Origin: Clostridium beijerinckii
GTDB taxonomy: Bacteria > Bacillota > Clostridia > Clostridiales > Clostridiaceae
Reading direction: 5' to 3'
Length of the DNA: 64,000 bases
Assembly (NCBI RefSeq): GCF_036699995.1
Contig: NZ_CP144906.1
Span: 623,501-687,500 of the forward strand
The translations under genes were made by a program, and so were the position numbers. Positions within the stretch are counted from its first letter, which is position 1. The number at the start of each line of letters is the position of its first letter. Of the stretch, positions 45,574 through 56,213 are shown in pieces. The notes beneath the pieces are model-generated. The model was not told the DNA's origin, did no database searches, and saw only the letters and a list, made by a program, of their open reading frames with translations.

Positions 45574-47502
45574 ATGAGTATGAACTTTAAAGAATTTATA
45601 GAAACAGATAGAGAAAAGTCTAACACCCAAAAGTTTGAAGGAAGTTTTCTAGAATATTTAGATATTGTTAAGGAGAATCCAGAAGTTGTCAATCTTGCTC
45701 ATAAAAGAATCTATGAGATGATTATGAGCAAAGGCGTAGAGGAGTTAAAAGGTGAAGAAAACCCTCGAGTAAGAAAAATCTATGGAAATGATGTAATAAG
45801 AAAATATGGTTTTTTTAAAAATGATTTTTATGGAATTGATAAAGTTATAATGAAACTTGCAAGTTATTTTAAATCAGCAGCCATGAAAGGTGAAGAATCA
45901 AGACAGGTATTATACCTTGTTGGTCCAGTAGGAGCAGGTAAATCTTCAATAGTTGAGAGTTTAAAATCAGCTTTAGAAAGCTGTGAACCAGTTTATTCAT
46001 TAAAGGGATGCCCAATGCATGAAGAACCTCTTCATTTAATTCCAAAACATTTAAGACCAAAATTTGAGGAAATGCTAGGAGTACAAATCGAAGGAGATTT
46101 ATGTCCAGTATGCAGGTATAAACTTGTTAATGAACTTAAAGGAGTTTATGAAGATTTTCCGGTTGAAAGAACAGGATTTTCTATTAGATCAAGAAAGGGA
46201 ATTGGAGTAGTTCCACCTGTTGATCCAAATAATCAGGATACATCAATACTAACAGGATCAATTGATATTTCTAAGATGGATATGTATTCTGAAGATGATC
46301 CAAGAATTTTTTCTCTAAATGGAGCATTTAATGTCGGTAACCGTGGACTAGTAGAATTTATAGAGGTATTTAAGAATGATGTTGAATATCTTCATACAAT
46401 AATTACTGCAACCCAAGAAAAATCAGTACCATCTCCAGGTAAGGGCTCAATGATTTACTTTGATGGAGTTATAGTTGCTCACTCAAATGAGGCAGAATGG
46501 AATAAATTTAAATCAGATCATACAAATGAAGCAATTTTAGATAGAATTGTAAAAGTTGAAGTTCCATATTGCTTAGAACTAGATGAAGAAGTTAAGATAT
46601 ATGAAAAAATATTAAAGAAGAGCAATTTTAAAGCACATATAGCACCACATACTATTGAAATCGCAGCAATGTTTGCAATACTTTCAAGATTAACACCTTC
46701 AGCTAAAGTAGATGCAGTTACAAAACTTAAGATTTACAATGGCGAAGAAATTGTTGAAAAGGGGACTACGAAGAAGATCGATATTGGAGAGCTTAGAGAA
46801 GAAGCAGGCCAATATGAGGGCATGAAGGGAATAAGTACAAGATTTATAATAAAAGCAATAGACAATGCACTTGCTGAGTCAGGACATGACTGTATAAATC
46901 CACTTAGCATAATGGAAAGCATAATAAAATCTGTTAAAGAACTAGACATCGCGGCAGACGATAAAAAGAAATATTTAGGCTTTATTCAAGATAATATAAG
47001 AAAAGAATATAATAAAATTCTTGAAAGAGAAATTACAAAGGCATTTATTCATTCATTTAGAGAACAAGCTGAGAGTTTATTTAACAATTATATAGATAAT
47101 GCTGAGGCATATGTAAATAAGACTAAGATAAAAGATGTTTCAACTGGTGAAGAACTTAATCCAGATGAAGAATTTATGAGAAGCATAGAAGAGCAAATAG
47201 GTGTATATGCCGCATCAGCTAAAGGCTTTAGATCAGATGTGACTTCATATATGTTCTATATAGTTAGGAAAGGCGGAAAATTAGATTATACTTCTTATGA
47301 ACCTTTGAAGGAAGCAATAGAAAAGAAATTAACAGCTTCAGTTAAAGATTTATCAAGAATCATAACTAAATCAAAGGTTAGAGATAAGGAACAAGCAGAG
47401 AAATATGATTCTATGGTTGAAGAAATGAAAAGAAACGGATATTGTCTTCATTGTTGTGACGTAATCTTAAAGTATGCAGCTAATAACTTATGGAGGGACT
47501 AG
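45574..47502 (+). CDS. prkA: PrkA serine protein kinase (sporulation-associated)
   Basis: About 642 residues from ATG 45574 (MSMNFKEFIE), after AAGGAGGAGGAG; the GTG at 45568 is too close. N-terminal AAA+-type domain with Walker A LVGPVGAGKSSIV, then the PrkA C-terminal kinase-like domain. It contains paired cysteines (KGCPMHEEPLH, CPVCRYKL) typical of the family. PrkA, with YhbH and SpoVR, forms a conserved three-gene cluster linked to sporulation and stationary-phase stress. Expected cytosolic. Confidence 0.95.
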   Translation: MSMNFKEFIETDREKSNTQKFEGSFLEYLDIVKENPEVVNLAHKRIYEMIMSKGVEELKGEENPRVRKIYGNDVIRKYGFFKNDFYGIDKVIMKLASYFKSAAMKGEESRQVLYLVGPVGAGKSSIVESLKSALESCEPVYSLKGCPMHEEPLHLIPKHLRPKFEEMLGVQIEGDLCPVCRYKLVNELKGVYEDFPVERTGFSIRSRKGIGVVPPVDPNNQDTSILTGSIDISKMDMYSEDDPRIFSLNGAFNVGNRGLVEFIEVFKNDVEYLHTIITATQEKSVPSPGKGSMIYFDGVIVAHSNEAEWNKFKSDHTNEAILDRIVKVEVPYCLELDEEVKIYEKILKKSNFKAHIAPHTIEIAAMFAILSRLTPSAKVDAVTKLKIYNGEEIVEKGTTKKIDIGELREEAGQYEGMKGISTRFIIKAIDNALAESGHDCINPLSIMESIIKSVKELDIAADDKKKYLGFIQDNIRKEYNKILEREITKAFIHSFREQAESLFNNYIDNAEAYVNKTKIKDVSTGEELNPDEEFMRSIEEQIGVYAASAKGFRSDVTSYMFYIVRKGGKLDYTSYEPLKEAIEKKLTASVKDLSRIITKSKVRDKEQAEKYDSMVEEMKRNGYCLHCCDVILKYAANNLWRD

Positions 47503-47510
47503 ATTAGCTT

Positions 47511-48683
47511 ATGGCAATATTTAGAGATTACACTAACAATCAAATTGATCACGACAGATCCATAGAAGATAGAAGAAGACATAGGCAACTTGTAGAAAAA
47601 TCAATAAAAGAAAATTTGGGAGATATATTATCAGAAGAGAGTATCGTTGGAGAGAGCAAAAACAAAAAATTTAAGATACCAATTAAAGGTATTAAGGAAT
47701 ATCAATTCGTTTATGGAAAGAACTCTAAGGGAGTAGCTAGTGGAGTAGGTAACGAAAAAAGAGGAGAAAAATTAGGGAATGGAAATAAGAAATTAGCCAA
47801 AGGAAACCAGGGAGCTGGAAATGAAGAGGGTGATGATATATATGAAACAGAAATCACTCTCGAGGAGCTAATGGACTATATATCTGAAGATCTCAACCTA
47901 CCTAATTTGGATCAAAAAAAATATTCAGAAATAGTTACTGAAACTAGTGGTAAGAAGAGAGGATATCAAACTCATGGAATAAGACCAAGACTTGCAAAAA
48001 AGAAAACAGTTATGTCAAAGATAGCAAGAAAGCAAGGAAAGAAGAGAGCATTAAGGGAATTAGAAAGTGATGAAGAGTTAGATAGGTTTCCTTTTAGAGA
48101 GGAGGATCTTAGGTACTATAGAGTTAAATTAAAACCTAAAAAAGATAGCAATGCAGTAATGCTATTTATTATGGATGCCTCTGGTTCTATGGATGTGACT
48201 AAGAAATATTTAGCAAGATCTTACTTTTTTGTGTTGGCAACTTTTCTAAAAAGAAAATACAACAATATAGCATTTGAATTTATATATCATACTACAGTTG
48301 CAAAGAGAGTAGATGAATTCGAATTTTTCCATAAGTCTGAATCTGGTGGTACTTATATATCTAGTGGCATTAATGAGGCATTAAAGGTGATTGAAGAGAA
48401 GTATCCTCCGGCAGCATGGAATATATATAGCATATACGCAAGTGATGGAGATAACTGGTCTGAAGATAATGAAAAAGCAGTTGCAGCGGTAAAAAATATA
48501 TGTGAGGTTAGTAATATGTTTGGTTATGCTGAACTTTTACCATCAACATATACAACTACAATGTATCATAAATTTAAAAAAGAGATAACTAATGAAAAAT
48601 TTGTTCCTGTAATTATAAAAGAGAAGAAGGACTTATGGGATGCACTTAAGATTATGCTTAGGAAGGAGTTAAAGGAGGAATAA
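47511..48683 (+). CDS. yhbH: Sporulation protein YhbH (DUF444, von Willebrand A-like)
   Basis: 390 residues, ATG 47511. Long basic N-terminal part (to about 190) with low-complexity Gly/Lys/Asn stretch ([15 protein letters not shown]), then a VWA-like domain with MIDAS residues in [13 protein letters not shown] and a later [14 protein letters not shown]. Cluster with prkA (8 bases apart) and spoVR (4 bases apart), surely one operon. Role in sporulation known from Bacillus genetics; biochemistry unclear. Confidence 0.93.
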   Translation: MAIFRDYTNNQIDHDRSIEDRRRHRQLVEKSIKENLGDILSEESIVGESKNKKFKIPIKGIKEYQFVYGKNSKGVASGVGNEKRGEKLGNGNKKLAKGNQGAGNEEGDDIYETEITLEELMDYISEDLNLPNLDQKKYSEIVTETSGKKRGYQTHGIRPRLAKKKTVMSKIARKQGKKRALRELESDEELDRFPFREEDLRYYRVKLKPKKDSNAVMLFIMDASGSMDVTKKYLARSYFFVLATFLKRKYNNIAFEFIYHTTVAKRVDEFEFFHKSESGGTYISSGINEALKVIEEKYPPAAWNIYSIYASDGDNWSEDNEKAVAAVKNICEVSNMFGYAELLPSTYTTTMYHKFKKEITNEKFVPVIIKEKKDLWDALKIMLRKELKEE

Positions 48684-48687
48684 GAAA

Positions 48688-50058
48688 TTGGAATATAGCT
48701 TTAGTGATATTGAAAAGTGGAATGAGAAAATAGAGAAAAAGGTTAAGGAATATGGGCTAGAATGTTATCCTCAAGAATTTGAAATTATAGGCTTTAATGA
48801 GATGATTGGATATGAAGCTTATGTTGGAATGCCTTCAAGATATCCACATTGGAGTTTTGGTAAATCTTATGAGAAAAGTAAAACACTTTATTCTTTAAAT
48901 CTTACTGGCCTTCCTTATGAAATGGTTATTAATTCAGATCCTTGTTTAGCATATTTAATGAAGGATAATACGTTATTGTTACAGATATTAACAATGGCCC
49001 ATGTATATGGGCATAATGATTTCTTCAGAAATAACAGATTATTTAAAGAGGGTACTAATGCTAAATATACTTTAGAAATGTTTAATTTAGATGCTAAAAT
49101 AATAAGAGATTATATTGATGATCCAAGTATTGGATACTCTGAAGTCGAAAGAATACTAGATGCAGGCCATGCGATAAGGTATCAATCTAAAAGAAATGTT
49201 GGAGTTAAAGAACTAACTAACAATGAGATTAAAGAAAATATTTTAAAAGATTATGAAAGTAAAAAAGAAAATAGAGATATTTTAGATCCTTATGAAGAAA
49301 TTACTTTACCAGATTTAGATAAGATTCCATTGGAGCCTGTTGATGATCTCATGGGATTTATAATAAATTATGGTCAGTTACAAGAATGGCAGAAAACAAT
49401 ATTAAGAATTGTTAAGAGAGAAACAGAATATTTTATTCCTCAAATTGAAACTAAAATTATGAATGAAGGATGGGCAAGCTATACACATTATAATATTTTA
49501 AAACAATTAGAATTACCACAAGAACTCCATCTAGAGTTTTTGAAAAGGCATAATGATGTAATAGCTCCTGCTATAGGCGGTTTAAATCCTTATTATGTTG
49601 GATTCAAACTATTTGAAGATATTGAAAAAAGATATGGAAAGGAAAAAATATTTGAAGTAAGAGAAATTGAAAGAGATTCTTCATTCTTACGGCGTTATTT
49701 AACTAAAGAATTGTGTGAAGAATTAAATTTATTTCAATATAATCAAAGAACTTTTGATGTTGTCATTGAAGAAATTTCAGATGATACTGGCTGGAAAACT
49801 ATTAGAGATACTTTGAGTTATACTGCAGGTATGGGGAATATACCATATATTAGAGTTATTGATTTGAATAAGAAAAACTATACATTGACTTTAGAAAATG
49901 TTTTTGACGGAAGACCACTTGAGCTTTCTTATGCAAAAGAAACGTTGAAGTACGTTCAAGAATTATGGGGACATGATGTTAGGCTAATTACTAAATCAAG
50001 CGATAAGCAAGAAGTAATCTTAACTTGTAATCAGGAAAAGAAGATAATTGTATCCTAA
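48688..50058 (+). CDS. spoVR: SpoVR family protein (spore cortex)
   Basis: 456 residues from TTG 48688, after AAAGGAGG. SpoVR motifs: HVYGHNDFFRNNRLF, RYQSKRNVGVKELTNNE, NEGWASYTHYNI and YYVGFKLFEDIEKRYG. These His/Glu stretches suggest a metal site. SpoVR influences cortex formation in Bacillus. Third gene of prkA-yhbH-spoVR. There is no clear terminator before rubrerythrin 150 bases downstream. Confidence 0.94.
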   Translation: MEYSFSDIEKWNEKIEKKVKEYGLECYPQEFEIIGFNEMIGYEAYVGMPSRYPHWSFGKSYEKSKTLYSLNLTGLPYEMVINSDPCLAYLMKDNTLLLQILTMAHVYGHNDFFRNNRLFKEGTNAKYTLEMFNLDAKIIRDYIDDPSIGYSEVERILDAGHAIRYQSKRNVGVKELTNNEIKENILKDYESKKENRDILDPYEEITLPDLDKIPLEPVDDLMGFIINYGQLQEWQKTILRIVKRETEYFIPQIETKIMNEGWASYTHYNILKQLELPQELHLEFLKRHNDVIAPAIGGLNPYYVGFKLFEDIEKRYGKEKIFEVREIERDSSFLRRYLTKELCEELNLFQYNQRTFDVVIEEISDDTGWKTIRDTLSYTAGMGNIPYIRVIDLNKKNYTLTLENVFDGRPLELSYAKETLKYVQELWGHDVRLITKSSDKQEVILTCNQEKKIIVS

Positions 50059-50207
50059 AAGGTCGGGATTATGAAAAATAATAAACAATACTTTATGATT
50101 TGAGTCAATAAGCATGTTTCATCATTATGAGTTAACTTATGAGGTAACCAAAAGTATAAAAATGAATAGTTTATATATGAGAGAAAGTAATATTTTGGGA
50201 GACAAAG

Positions 50208-50750
50208 ATGAACTTAAAAGGTAGTCAAACTGAAAGAAATTTATTTAAAACATTTGCAGGAGAGTCTAGAGCTAGAAATAAGTATACTTTTTATGCTGAG
50301 AAAGCTAGGGATGATGGTTTCCTCTATGTTGCAGAGGTATTTGAAGCAACTGCAGGTAATGAAAAAGCTCATGCAAGAGAAGTGTTTAGAAGATATTTAG
50401 ATAGGATTAATAATACAAAAAATAATTTGATAGAATCTGCACTTAGTGAATCTGAAGAAAGTAAAGTAATTTATAAAGAATTTGAGGAAATTGCTAGAGA
50501 AGAAGGTTTTGACGATATTGCAGACTTTTATAAAGAACTTCAGGAAGTTGAAGAACATCATAAGGAGAGATTTTTAGATTTAGCTAAAAAACTCAAAGAA
50601 GGTAAGATATTTAAATCAGATAGAGAAGAAGAATGGATATGTCTAAATTGTGGTTATATATACGAAGGTAAGGAAGCACCTATGAAATGCCCATTATGTA
50701 GATATCCAAGAGCATATTTTAGAAGATTATGTAATGAGGATTGTAAGTAG
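50208..50750 (+). CDS. Rubrerythrin
   Basis: 180 residues, ATG after TTGGGAG. Ferritin-like diiron domain (about 1-135) with ExxH pairs NEKAH and EEHHKE, and the N-terminal GSQTERNLFKTFAGESRARN. C-terminal rubredoxin domain with CLNCGYIYEG and CPLCRYPR, two CxxC iron ligands. Reduces hydrogen peroxide in anaerobes with electrons from rubredoxin/NADH systems. Immediately followed (11 bases) by a small hypothetical gene, so likely an operon of two. Confidence 0.95.
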   Translation: MNLKGSQTERNLFKTFAGESRARNKYTFYAEKARDDGFLYVAEVFEATAGNEKAHAREVFRRYLDRINNTKNNLIESALSESEESKVIYKEFEEIAREEGFDDIADFYKELQEVEEHHKERFLDLAKKLKEGKIFKSDREEEWICLNCGYIYEGKEAPMKCPLCRYPRAYFRRLCNEDCK

Positions 50751-50761
50751 GGGGAAAACAT

Positions 50762-51118
50762 ATGATTTATGAATATCCTGAAGAATTTGTGGTTCCTGTG
50801 GTTTATGTAGAGGGTTTGAAAGAGAAGCCTATGAACAGAAGTTTGGAGTTTAAGTATTTTCAGATTGATGAAAGTATGACTCCTAGTGAAAAGCCACAAG
50901 AAAATAAAATGTTTCAGATGAGCACGTACCATGATGAAGATATTTCAAACAAAGGAATGATGTTTTTAGATTTAGATGAAGATTTACTTCAAAAACCTTG
51001 CCATGAAAAATATAAGTTTGATGATATAGTTGAAAGTGAAGAAGAACATTATAGCTCTAACAATATATTTAACGATATAGATAATGAATATGCTGATGGT
51101 GAAACATTAAGAATGTAA
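50762..51118 (+). CDS. Hypothetical protein (118 aa), acidic
   Basis: ATG 50762 with AGGGGGAAA before it. Acidic protein rich in Glu/Asp, Met and Phe; repeated short segments such as MTPSEKPQENKMFQMSTYHD, and an EEEHYSSNNIFNDIDNEYAD tail. No membrane segment or signal. Just 11 bases from rubrerythrin, hence likely co-transcribed. Family not recognised; the acidic low-complexity look resembles small spore or coat proteins, but that is only an impression. Confidence 0.65.
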   Translation: MIYEYPEEFVVPVVYVEGLKEKPMNRSLEFKYFQIDESMTPSEKPQENKMFQMSTYHDEDISNKGMMFLDLDEDLLQKPCHEKYKFDDIVESEEEHYSSNNIFNDIDNEYADGETLRM

Positions 51119-51127
51119 TGTATTATT

Positions 51128-51175
51128 ATTTGTAGTTAGTCACTTATTAGGGATTAACTACAAATATTTTATTTA
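51128..51175 (+). terminator. Terminator after the acidic protein gene
   Basis: Stem ATTTGTAGTTA / TAACTACAAAT with the T-rich tail ATTTTATTT. Confidence 0.65.
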
Positions 51176-51206
51176 GATAGTATTAATTTTTTGTAAAGGA
51201 TTAATT

Positions 51207-51551
51207 ATGAGATTTAATGATTTAGCTAAAAAACAATATGAAGATATCGATAATTTAAGTGTATTATTAAAGAATTATGTGGATGTTTATAGACTATTAA
51301 TTGCTGGAGCATCAGAACTATATGGTGTAAATTTAGCAGAGAAAAGTGAAGTTAAGAAAGCACTAGATAGAGTTGAAAATGTAGGTGAATTAATAGATAA
51401 GTTGATAAGCACTTTAGAACGATGTGAAGGTTCTTATCTAAAGTATTGCAAGATTAAAAATGAATATATTACAGTAAGCACAGAGAAAGATAAGATATTT
51501 ACTGAAATAGATAATGAATTGAATTTTCAAAACTCAGAAAGAGAAGAATAA
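51207..51551 (+). CDS. Hypothetical helical protein (114 aa)
   Basis: ATG 51207 with AAAGGATTAATT in front. Almost entirely helical with heptad-like leucines (YVDVYRLLIAGASELYGV, GELIDKLISTLERCEGSY). No membrane segment. Unknown family. Convergent with pssA through a terminator. Confidence 0.65.
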   Translation: MRFNDLAKKQYEDIDNLSVLLKNYVDVYRLLIAGASELYGVNLAEKSEVKKALDRVENVGELIDKLISTLERCEGSYLKYCKIKNEYITVSTEKDKIFTEIDNELNFQNSEREE

Positions 51552-51565
51552 TGATGAAAACTAAA

Positions 51566-51607
51566 CAAAAAAACTCTATCTTGAAACTTTAGGATAGAGT
51601 TTTTTAT
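51566..51607. terminator. Bidirectional terminator between the helical protein gene and pssA
   Basis: Stem AAAAAACTCTATC / GATAGAGTTTTTT with T-runs on either strand. Confidence 0.85.
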
Positions 51608-51619
51608 TATGGACTATAA

Positions 51620-52147
51620 TTAAAATTTCTTTAACTTAATTTTACTTACCATTAAGTATGAACCAAGGATCATCAAAAGAACAACAAGATAAATCGATGG
51701 TGTAATATTAAAATTAAATATAATCAGTGAAAAGAATGCCATAAAGCAACCTGCTATTGTTATTGGCACACCAGTAAAAGCGCCGTCAAAATCAGTAGTA
51801 TTAAATCTGGCTAATCTATAGGCACCACAAATTGGAAATAGCAATAAAACTATAAATCCAAATAATCCTTTAGGTCCAAAAGATTCAAGATTGAATAATA
51901 TATATACTAATATAGATGGTGCTACTCCAAATGAAACTAAGTCAGCTAAAGAATCCAATTCTTTACCTAATTCACTAGAAACGTTTAAAAAACGAGCTAT
52001 TCTTCCATCATACCTATCTACCAATCCTGCTAATAAAATAAATGCACCTGATATTGCATACTTTTCATTCATTACTGATAATATAGATATAATTCCACAA
52101 GATAAATTAATAAAGGTAAATACATTAGGAATACAACTTTTCCTCAT
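51620..52147 (-). CDS. pssA: CDP-diacylglycerol-serine O-phosphatidyltransferase
   Basis: 175 residues, ATG after TTAGGAG. CDP-alcohol phosphatidyltransferase motif DG-x2-AR-x8-G-x3-D-x3-D is complete: DGRIARFLNVSSELGKELDS. About five or six membrane segments. It makes phosphatidylserine in the membrane. Short, as in Gram-positive type II enzymes. Divergent from the lipid kinase gene. Confidence 0.92.
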   Translation of the reverse strand: MRKSCIPNVFTFINLSCGIISILSVMNEKYAISGAFILLAGLVDRYDGRIARFLNVSSELGKELDSLADLVSFGVAPSILVYILFNLESFGPKGLFGFIVLLLFPICGAYRLARFNTTDFDGAFTGVPITIAGCFMAFFSLIIFNFNITPSIYLVVLLMILGSYLMVSKIKLKKF

Positions 52148-52259
52148 AAAATCACTCCTAAAATTATAAAAAATACTTACAAAGAGTTATTATAGCACAT
52201 AAATGAAAATAATATAAGGTGTAAAATTAACTTTAAGTTTTTATTAAGATTATCTAGTA

Positions 52260-52288
52260 TCGACATTAAGTAAGTAAAATGATATAAT
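52260..52288 (+). promoter_or_regulatory. Probable promoter of the lipid kinase gene
   Basis: TCGACA, a 17-base spacer, then TATAAT, in the divergent region with pssA. There is a rather long leader (about 150 bases) to the start codon, without a recognised structure. Confidence 0.4.
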
Positions 52289-52443
52289 AAAATCTATGAC
52301 AAAGGTATTATATGTAAATATTTATAGGAATTTAATATATGTATTTAGAGCTAATTATAATCTTGTATTAAGAATTATTTTAAGGCTATTTTTTATGTAT
52401 ATAAATAATAATTTAAGAAAATTTATTGGAGGTAGGTTAATTT

Positions 52444-53322
52444 ATGAAAAAGGTTAGATTCATATACAACCCATACTCAGGAGAAAATAGTATAATAAGC
52501 GAATTAGACAATATTATAAAACTACACCAAGAAGTAGGATTAATAGTAGTGCCATATAGAATTCAAAAAGGTAAAGATTTAGCAGAAGCATTAGATATAA
52601 TAGATGAAACCTATAGCTATATTTTAATAGCTGGTGGGGATGGAACAGTGGATTCTTTAGTAAATGCTATGAAAAATAAAAACATAAATATACCTATAGG
52701 TATATTACCAGTTGGAACTGCAAATGACTTTGGAAAGTTTATTAATATGCCAAATGATATAGAAGAAGCATGTAAGCAAATATTAAGCTCAAAGCCAGTG
52801 GCTGTTGATGTTGGAAAGATAAATGAGAAGTATTTTATAAATGTAGCAAGCTCAGGACTTTTCACGGATGTATCTCAAAAAACTGATGTGAACTTAAAAA
52901 ATACAATAGGAAAATTAGCATATTATCTAAAAGGCCTTGAAGAATTACCCAACTTTAGAAAGTTAAAGATAAAGTTATCGTCTAAAGAATGTGATTATGA
53001 CGGAGAGATGTATTTGTTATTGGTATTTAATGGTAAAACCGCTGGAAACTTTAACTTAGCTACAGAAGCAGAAGTTACAGACGGAAAACTCGACGTAATA
53101 ATATTTAAGGCTATACAAATAATAGAGCTAATACCACTTTTTATAAAGCTTTTAAAGGGCGAGCATTTAGATTCAGATAAAGTGGTTTATTTTAAAACAG
53201 ATGATTTGTATATAGAATCTCCAGAAGATATTGTTACAGATATCGATGGAGAAAGAGGGCCAGATTTTCCATTGAGGGTTCAATGTATTAAGGGTGGAAT
53301 TAAACTTTTAGGTATAAAATAA
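52444..53322 (+). CDS. YegS/BmrU-type lipid (diacylglycerol) kinase
   Basis: 292 residues, ATG after TTGGAGG. DAGK catalytic domain with YNPYSGEN, the nucleotide-binding GGDGTVDSLVNAM and LPVGTANDFGKF. C-terminal part has IVTDIDGERGPDFPLRV. It phosphorylates diacylglycerol or another lipid at the membrane. Divergent from pssA, so both concern phospholipid metabolism. Confidence 0.88.
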   Translation: MKKVRFIYNPYSGENSIISELDNIIKLHQEVGLIVVPYRIQKGKDLAEALDIIDETYSYILIAGGDGTVDSLVNAMKNKNINIPIGILPVGTANDFGKFINMPNDIEEACKQILSSKPVAVDVGKINEKYFINVASSGLFTDVSQKTDVNLKNTIGKLAYYLKGLEELPNFRKLKIKLSSKECDYDGEMYLLLVFNGKTAGNFNLATEAEVTDGKLDVIIFKAIQIIELIPLFIKLLKGEHLDSDKVVYFKTDDLYIESPEDIVTDIDGERGPDFPLRVQCIKGGIKLLGIK

Positions 53323-53373
53323 GCTAGACAGTAATAAATATAAGTAACAGGAATATGGAATGGAGCGTAATTT

Positions 53374-54039
53374 GTGAACTTTGCATATTATTTATTTTTG
53401 TTACTTATAATTTTTTTGTCAATTTCACTTATAAGAAAGAATCTCGAGGTTTCACCAAAGAAAATAAAAATATATTTGGCATTAGTAATTACATTATTTT
53501 TATTAAGGCATGTAGCATTATTTTTATTGTGTATACTCAAGAATAGTACAATAATATATTATTTAAAACCAGTAATATTTTTGAATCATCTATCAGTGCC
53601 TCTTATAGTGCTAGCTGTAAGCTATGTTTATTTAAGGTCTGAAAAATTAAACTTTGGTGGAACATATGTTATTGCAGCAACAGTATGTATTATTTATGCT
53701 GTAATAATGCATACTTCAAAGTTGACAGTTCAGGTAAATTATTTATATGGATTTATCTTACAGATAGATAAGGAAACTATTTTATTTTTGTTTTCACTAA
53801 TACTACTTGGTGCATTACTGATACTAAATGTAATTTTATTGGATAGGCCATACGCAAATAAAAAAGGAATATGGTTTATAATTATAGCAATATTAATAGT
53901 AATGATAGAGGATATTATTATTTTAGGTGGAATTAAACTCTTCCCTTATTCGGTAATTGGCGATATATTATTTCTTATAATCATAAATTTAGTATTAAAG
54001 GGCTTTAAAATATTGCCAAAGAACAATTATCGTTCCTAG
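53374..54039 (+). CDS. Hypothetical polytopic membrane protein (221 aa)
   Basis: GTG 53374. Seven or so hydrophobic segments (FAYYLFLLLIIFLSISLI, ALVITLFLLRHVALFLLC, LSVPLIVLAVSYVYL and more), short polar loops. No family recognised. Weak ribosome-binding site (GGAGCG). It may be co-transcribed with the lipid kinase, 50 bases upstream. Confidence 0.65.
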   Translation: MNFAYYLFLLLIIFLSISLIRKNLEVSPKKIKIYLALVITLFLLRHVALFLLCILKNSTIIYYLKPVIFLNHLSVPLIVLAVSYVYLRSEKLNFGGTYVIAATVCIIYAVIMHTSKLTVQVNYLYGFILQIDKETILFLFSLILLGALLILNVILLDRPYANKKGIWFIIIAILIVMIEDIIILGGIKLFPYSVIGDILFLIIINLVLKGFKILPKNNYRS

Positions 54040-54164
54040 GAAATGAATTGAGTACGAATTCGCGCTTTAGAATATGTAAACAGCAGGTAATATTAAGATG
54101 AGTTGTTATAAGTATCCAGAGGATTTTTTTGAATAAGAGTAATATGTGCTAGCGGTTAATAGAC

Positions 54165-54214
54165 AGAAAGGATACTTAGTTGCAATATCAAGCAACTAAG
54201 TATCCTTTCTTTTT
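54165..54214. terminator. Bidirectional terminator between the membrane protein gene and ygiQ
   Basis: Perfect 19-base stem AGAAAGGATACTTAGTTGC / GCAACTAAGTATCCTTTCT with T-run on the plus side; serves the convergent YgiQ gene too. Confidence 0.9.
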
Positions 54215-56213
54215 ATATGGTTCTTTTTCTTCTATTTGAATAATTATCAGATGAATGTTTATTTGAGTGCTTTTTATTGCCATTAGTTGAATTCTTCTTA
54301 GTATTACTTATAGAATTTTTTTCATTAGACATTTTACTAGCACTTGAATTTTTACTTGAGTTATTCCTAGGACCATCATTTGATTTATGCTTACCTTGAT
54401 AGCCTAGTTTTCCAGGAGTAAAACCTATTAAACAGTTTTTACCATTGCCAATTAGATCTTCTCTATGAGCTTTAAGTAGAGCTTTCTTTACTTTTTGATA
54501 ATTTTTAGGAACAGCAAACTGTATTAAAGCCCTTTGCATTTCTTTCTCTTCAGGTGTTTTTGGAATATAAACTTTTTCTCCGGTAATTGGGTTAAATCCA
54601 GTATAATACATTGTTGTTGATAAGCTTCCTGGTGTTGGATAAAAATCTTGCACTTGTTCAGGGGTATATCCCATCTCTTTAATGTATAATGCTAAATCTA
54701 TTGCTGCATTTAGGTCAGAACCTGGATGAGAGGACATTAAATAAGGCACTAAAAATTGTTTTTTATCTATTTGTTTATTAATTTGAAAATACTTATTAAC
54801 AAATTTATCATAGACTTCTCTTGTTGGCTTACCCATCTGATTCAATACTTTTGGAACTACATGTTCTGGAGCAACCTTTAATTGCCCACTAATATGATGC
54901 TCGCATAATTCTTTAAAAAATGCATCATTTTTATCATGTATTAAATAATCATATCTTAAACCAGAACGTATAAATACCTTTTTTATTCTAGGAAGTTTTC
55001 TGACTTTCTTTAATAGAGAAAGATATTCAGTATGATCTATTATCAAGTTTTTACATGGACTAGGGAACATACATTGTTTATTTTTACAAGTACCATGTTC
55101 TATTTGTTTCTTGCAAGCTCTATGTCTAAAATTTGCAGTAGGGCCTCCAATATCATGAATATATCCTTTGAAATCAGGTAAAGTCGTTAAAAGCTTTGCT
55201 TCATCAATTATTGAATCTTGCCCTCTATTTTGAATCACTCTTCCTTGATGAAATGTTAGAGCACAAAATGAGCATGAACCAAAACAGCCTCTATGACTTG
55301 TTATAGAAAATTTAACTTCTTGTATTGCAGGTATGCCACCTTTTTCTTCATATATAGGGTGATAGGTTCTTGTGTAAGGTAAATCATATGTCATATCCAT
55401 TTCTTCTTGAGTTAAGTTTTCTTGAGGTGGATTCTGAACTAAATATCTATCACCGTATTGTTGAATTATGGTTCTGCCGTTTATAGAATCTTGTTCGTAA
55501 TATTCCAATTTATAGGCTTCACCATAAGCTTCCTTATCCGTAGATACTTCTTCAAATGAAGGTACTATAACTGCATTTTTAATATTCGATATATCTTTAG
55601 TCAAATAACAAGTCCCACGAACACTTGTTATATTTTTAATATTTGCTCCATATCTTAATAACTCTGCGATTTGAACAACGGTTTTTTCGCCCATACCGTA
55701 CATCAATAAATCGGCTTTAGAATCTACAAGGATACTTCTTCTAACTTTGTTATCCCAGTAATCATAGTGCGCAAAACGTCTAAGACTTGCTTCTATTCCT
55801 CCAATTGCAATAGCTGCATCTTTATAAGCTTCACGTATTCTGTTACAGTAAACAATTATTGATCTATCTGGTCTGTGGCCAGCCTCTCCTCCAGGAGAAT
55901 ATAAGTCTTCACGTCTTGTTTTCTTTGCGGCTGTATAGTGATTAACCATGGAATCTATATTCCCTGAATTAACTAGGAAACCGTATTTAGGCTTACCTAA
56001 TTTTTTGAAATCCTCAGAACTATGCCAATTAGGTTGAGCTATAATACCAACATTAAAACCTTGTGCTTCAAGAGTTCTGCCTATAATAGCAGTACCAAAA
56101 GAAGGGTGATCTACATAAGCATCGCCAGAAACAATAATAAAATCCAATTGGTCAATTTTTCTTTTTTTTAAGTCTTCTTTACTAATAGGTAAGAATTCTT
56201 TACAAAGCTTCAT
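54213..56213 (-). CDS. YgiQ family radical SAM protein
   Basis: 666 residues. N-terminal UPF0313 domain (about 1-290, [20 protein letters not shown]), radical SAM core with cluster Cys in [16 protein letters not shown] (Cx3Cx2C), later [20 protein letters not shown] and [19 protein letters not shown]. The last 70 residues form an unstructured Asn/Ser/Lys-rich tail, which may differ in length between relatives. Substrate unknown. ATG after TTGGAG. Single gene. Confidence 0.92.
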   Translation of the reverse strand: MKLCKEFLPISKEDLKKRKIDQLDFIIVSGDAYVDHPSFGTAIIGRTLEAQGFNVGIIAQPNWHSSEDFKKLGKPKYGFLVNSGNIDSMVNHYTAAKKTRREDLYSPGGEAGHRPDRSIIVYCNRIREAYKDAAIAIGGIEASLRRFAHYDYWDNKVRRSILVDSKADLLMYGMGEKTVVQIAELLRYGANIKNITSVRGTCYLTKDISNIKNAVIVPSFEEVSTDKEAYGEAYKLEYYEQDSINGRTIIQQYGDRYLVQNPPQENLTQEEMDMTYDLPYTRTYHPIYEEKGGIPAIQEVKFSITSHRGCFGSCSFCALTFHQGRVIQNRGQDSIIDEAKLLTTLPDFKGYIHDIGGPTANFRHRACKKQIEHGTCKNKQCMFPSPCKNLIIDHTEYLSLLKKVRKLPRIKKVFIRSGLRYDYLIHDKNDAFFKELCEHHISGQLKVAPEHVVPKVLNQMGKPTREVYDKFVNKYFQINKQIDKKQFLVPYLMSSHPGSDLNAAIDLALYIKEMGYTPEQVQDFYPTPGSLSTTMYYTGFNPITGEKVYIPKTPEEKEMQRALIQFAVPKNYQKVKKALLKAHREDLIGNGKNCLIGFTPGKLGYQGKHKSNDGPRNNSSKNSSASKMSNEKNSISNTKKNSTNGNKKHSNKHSSDNYSNRRKRTI

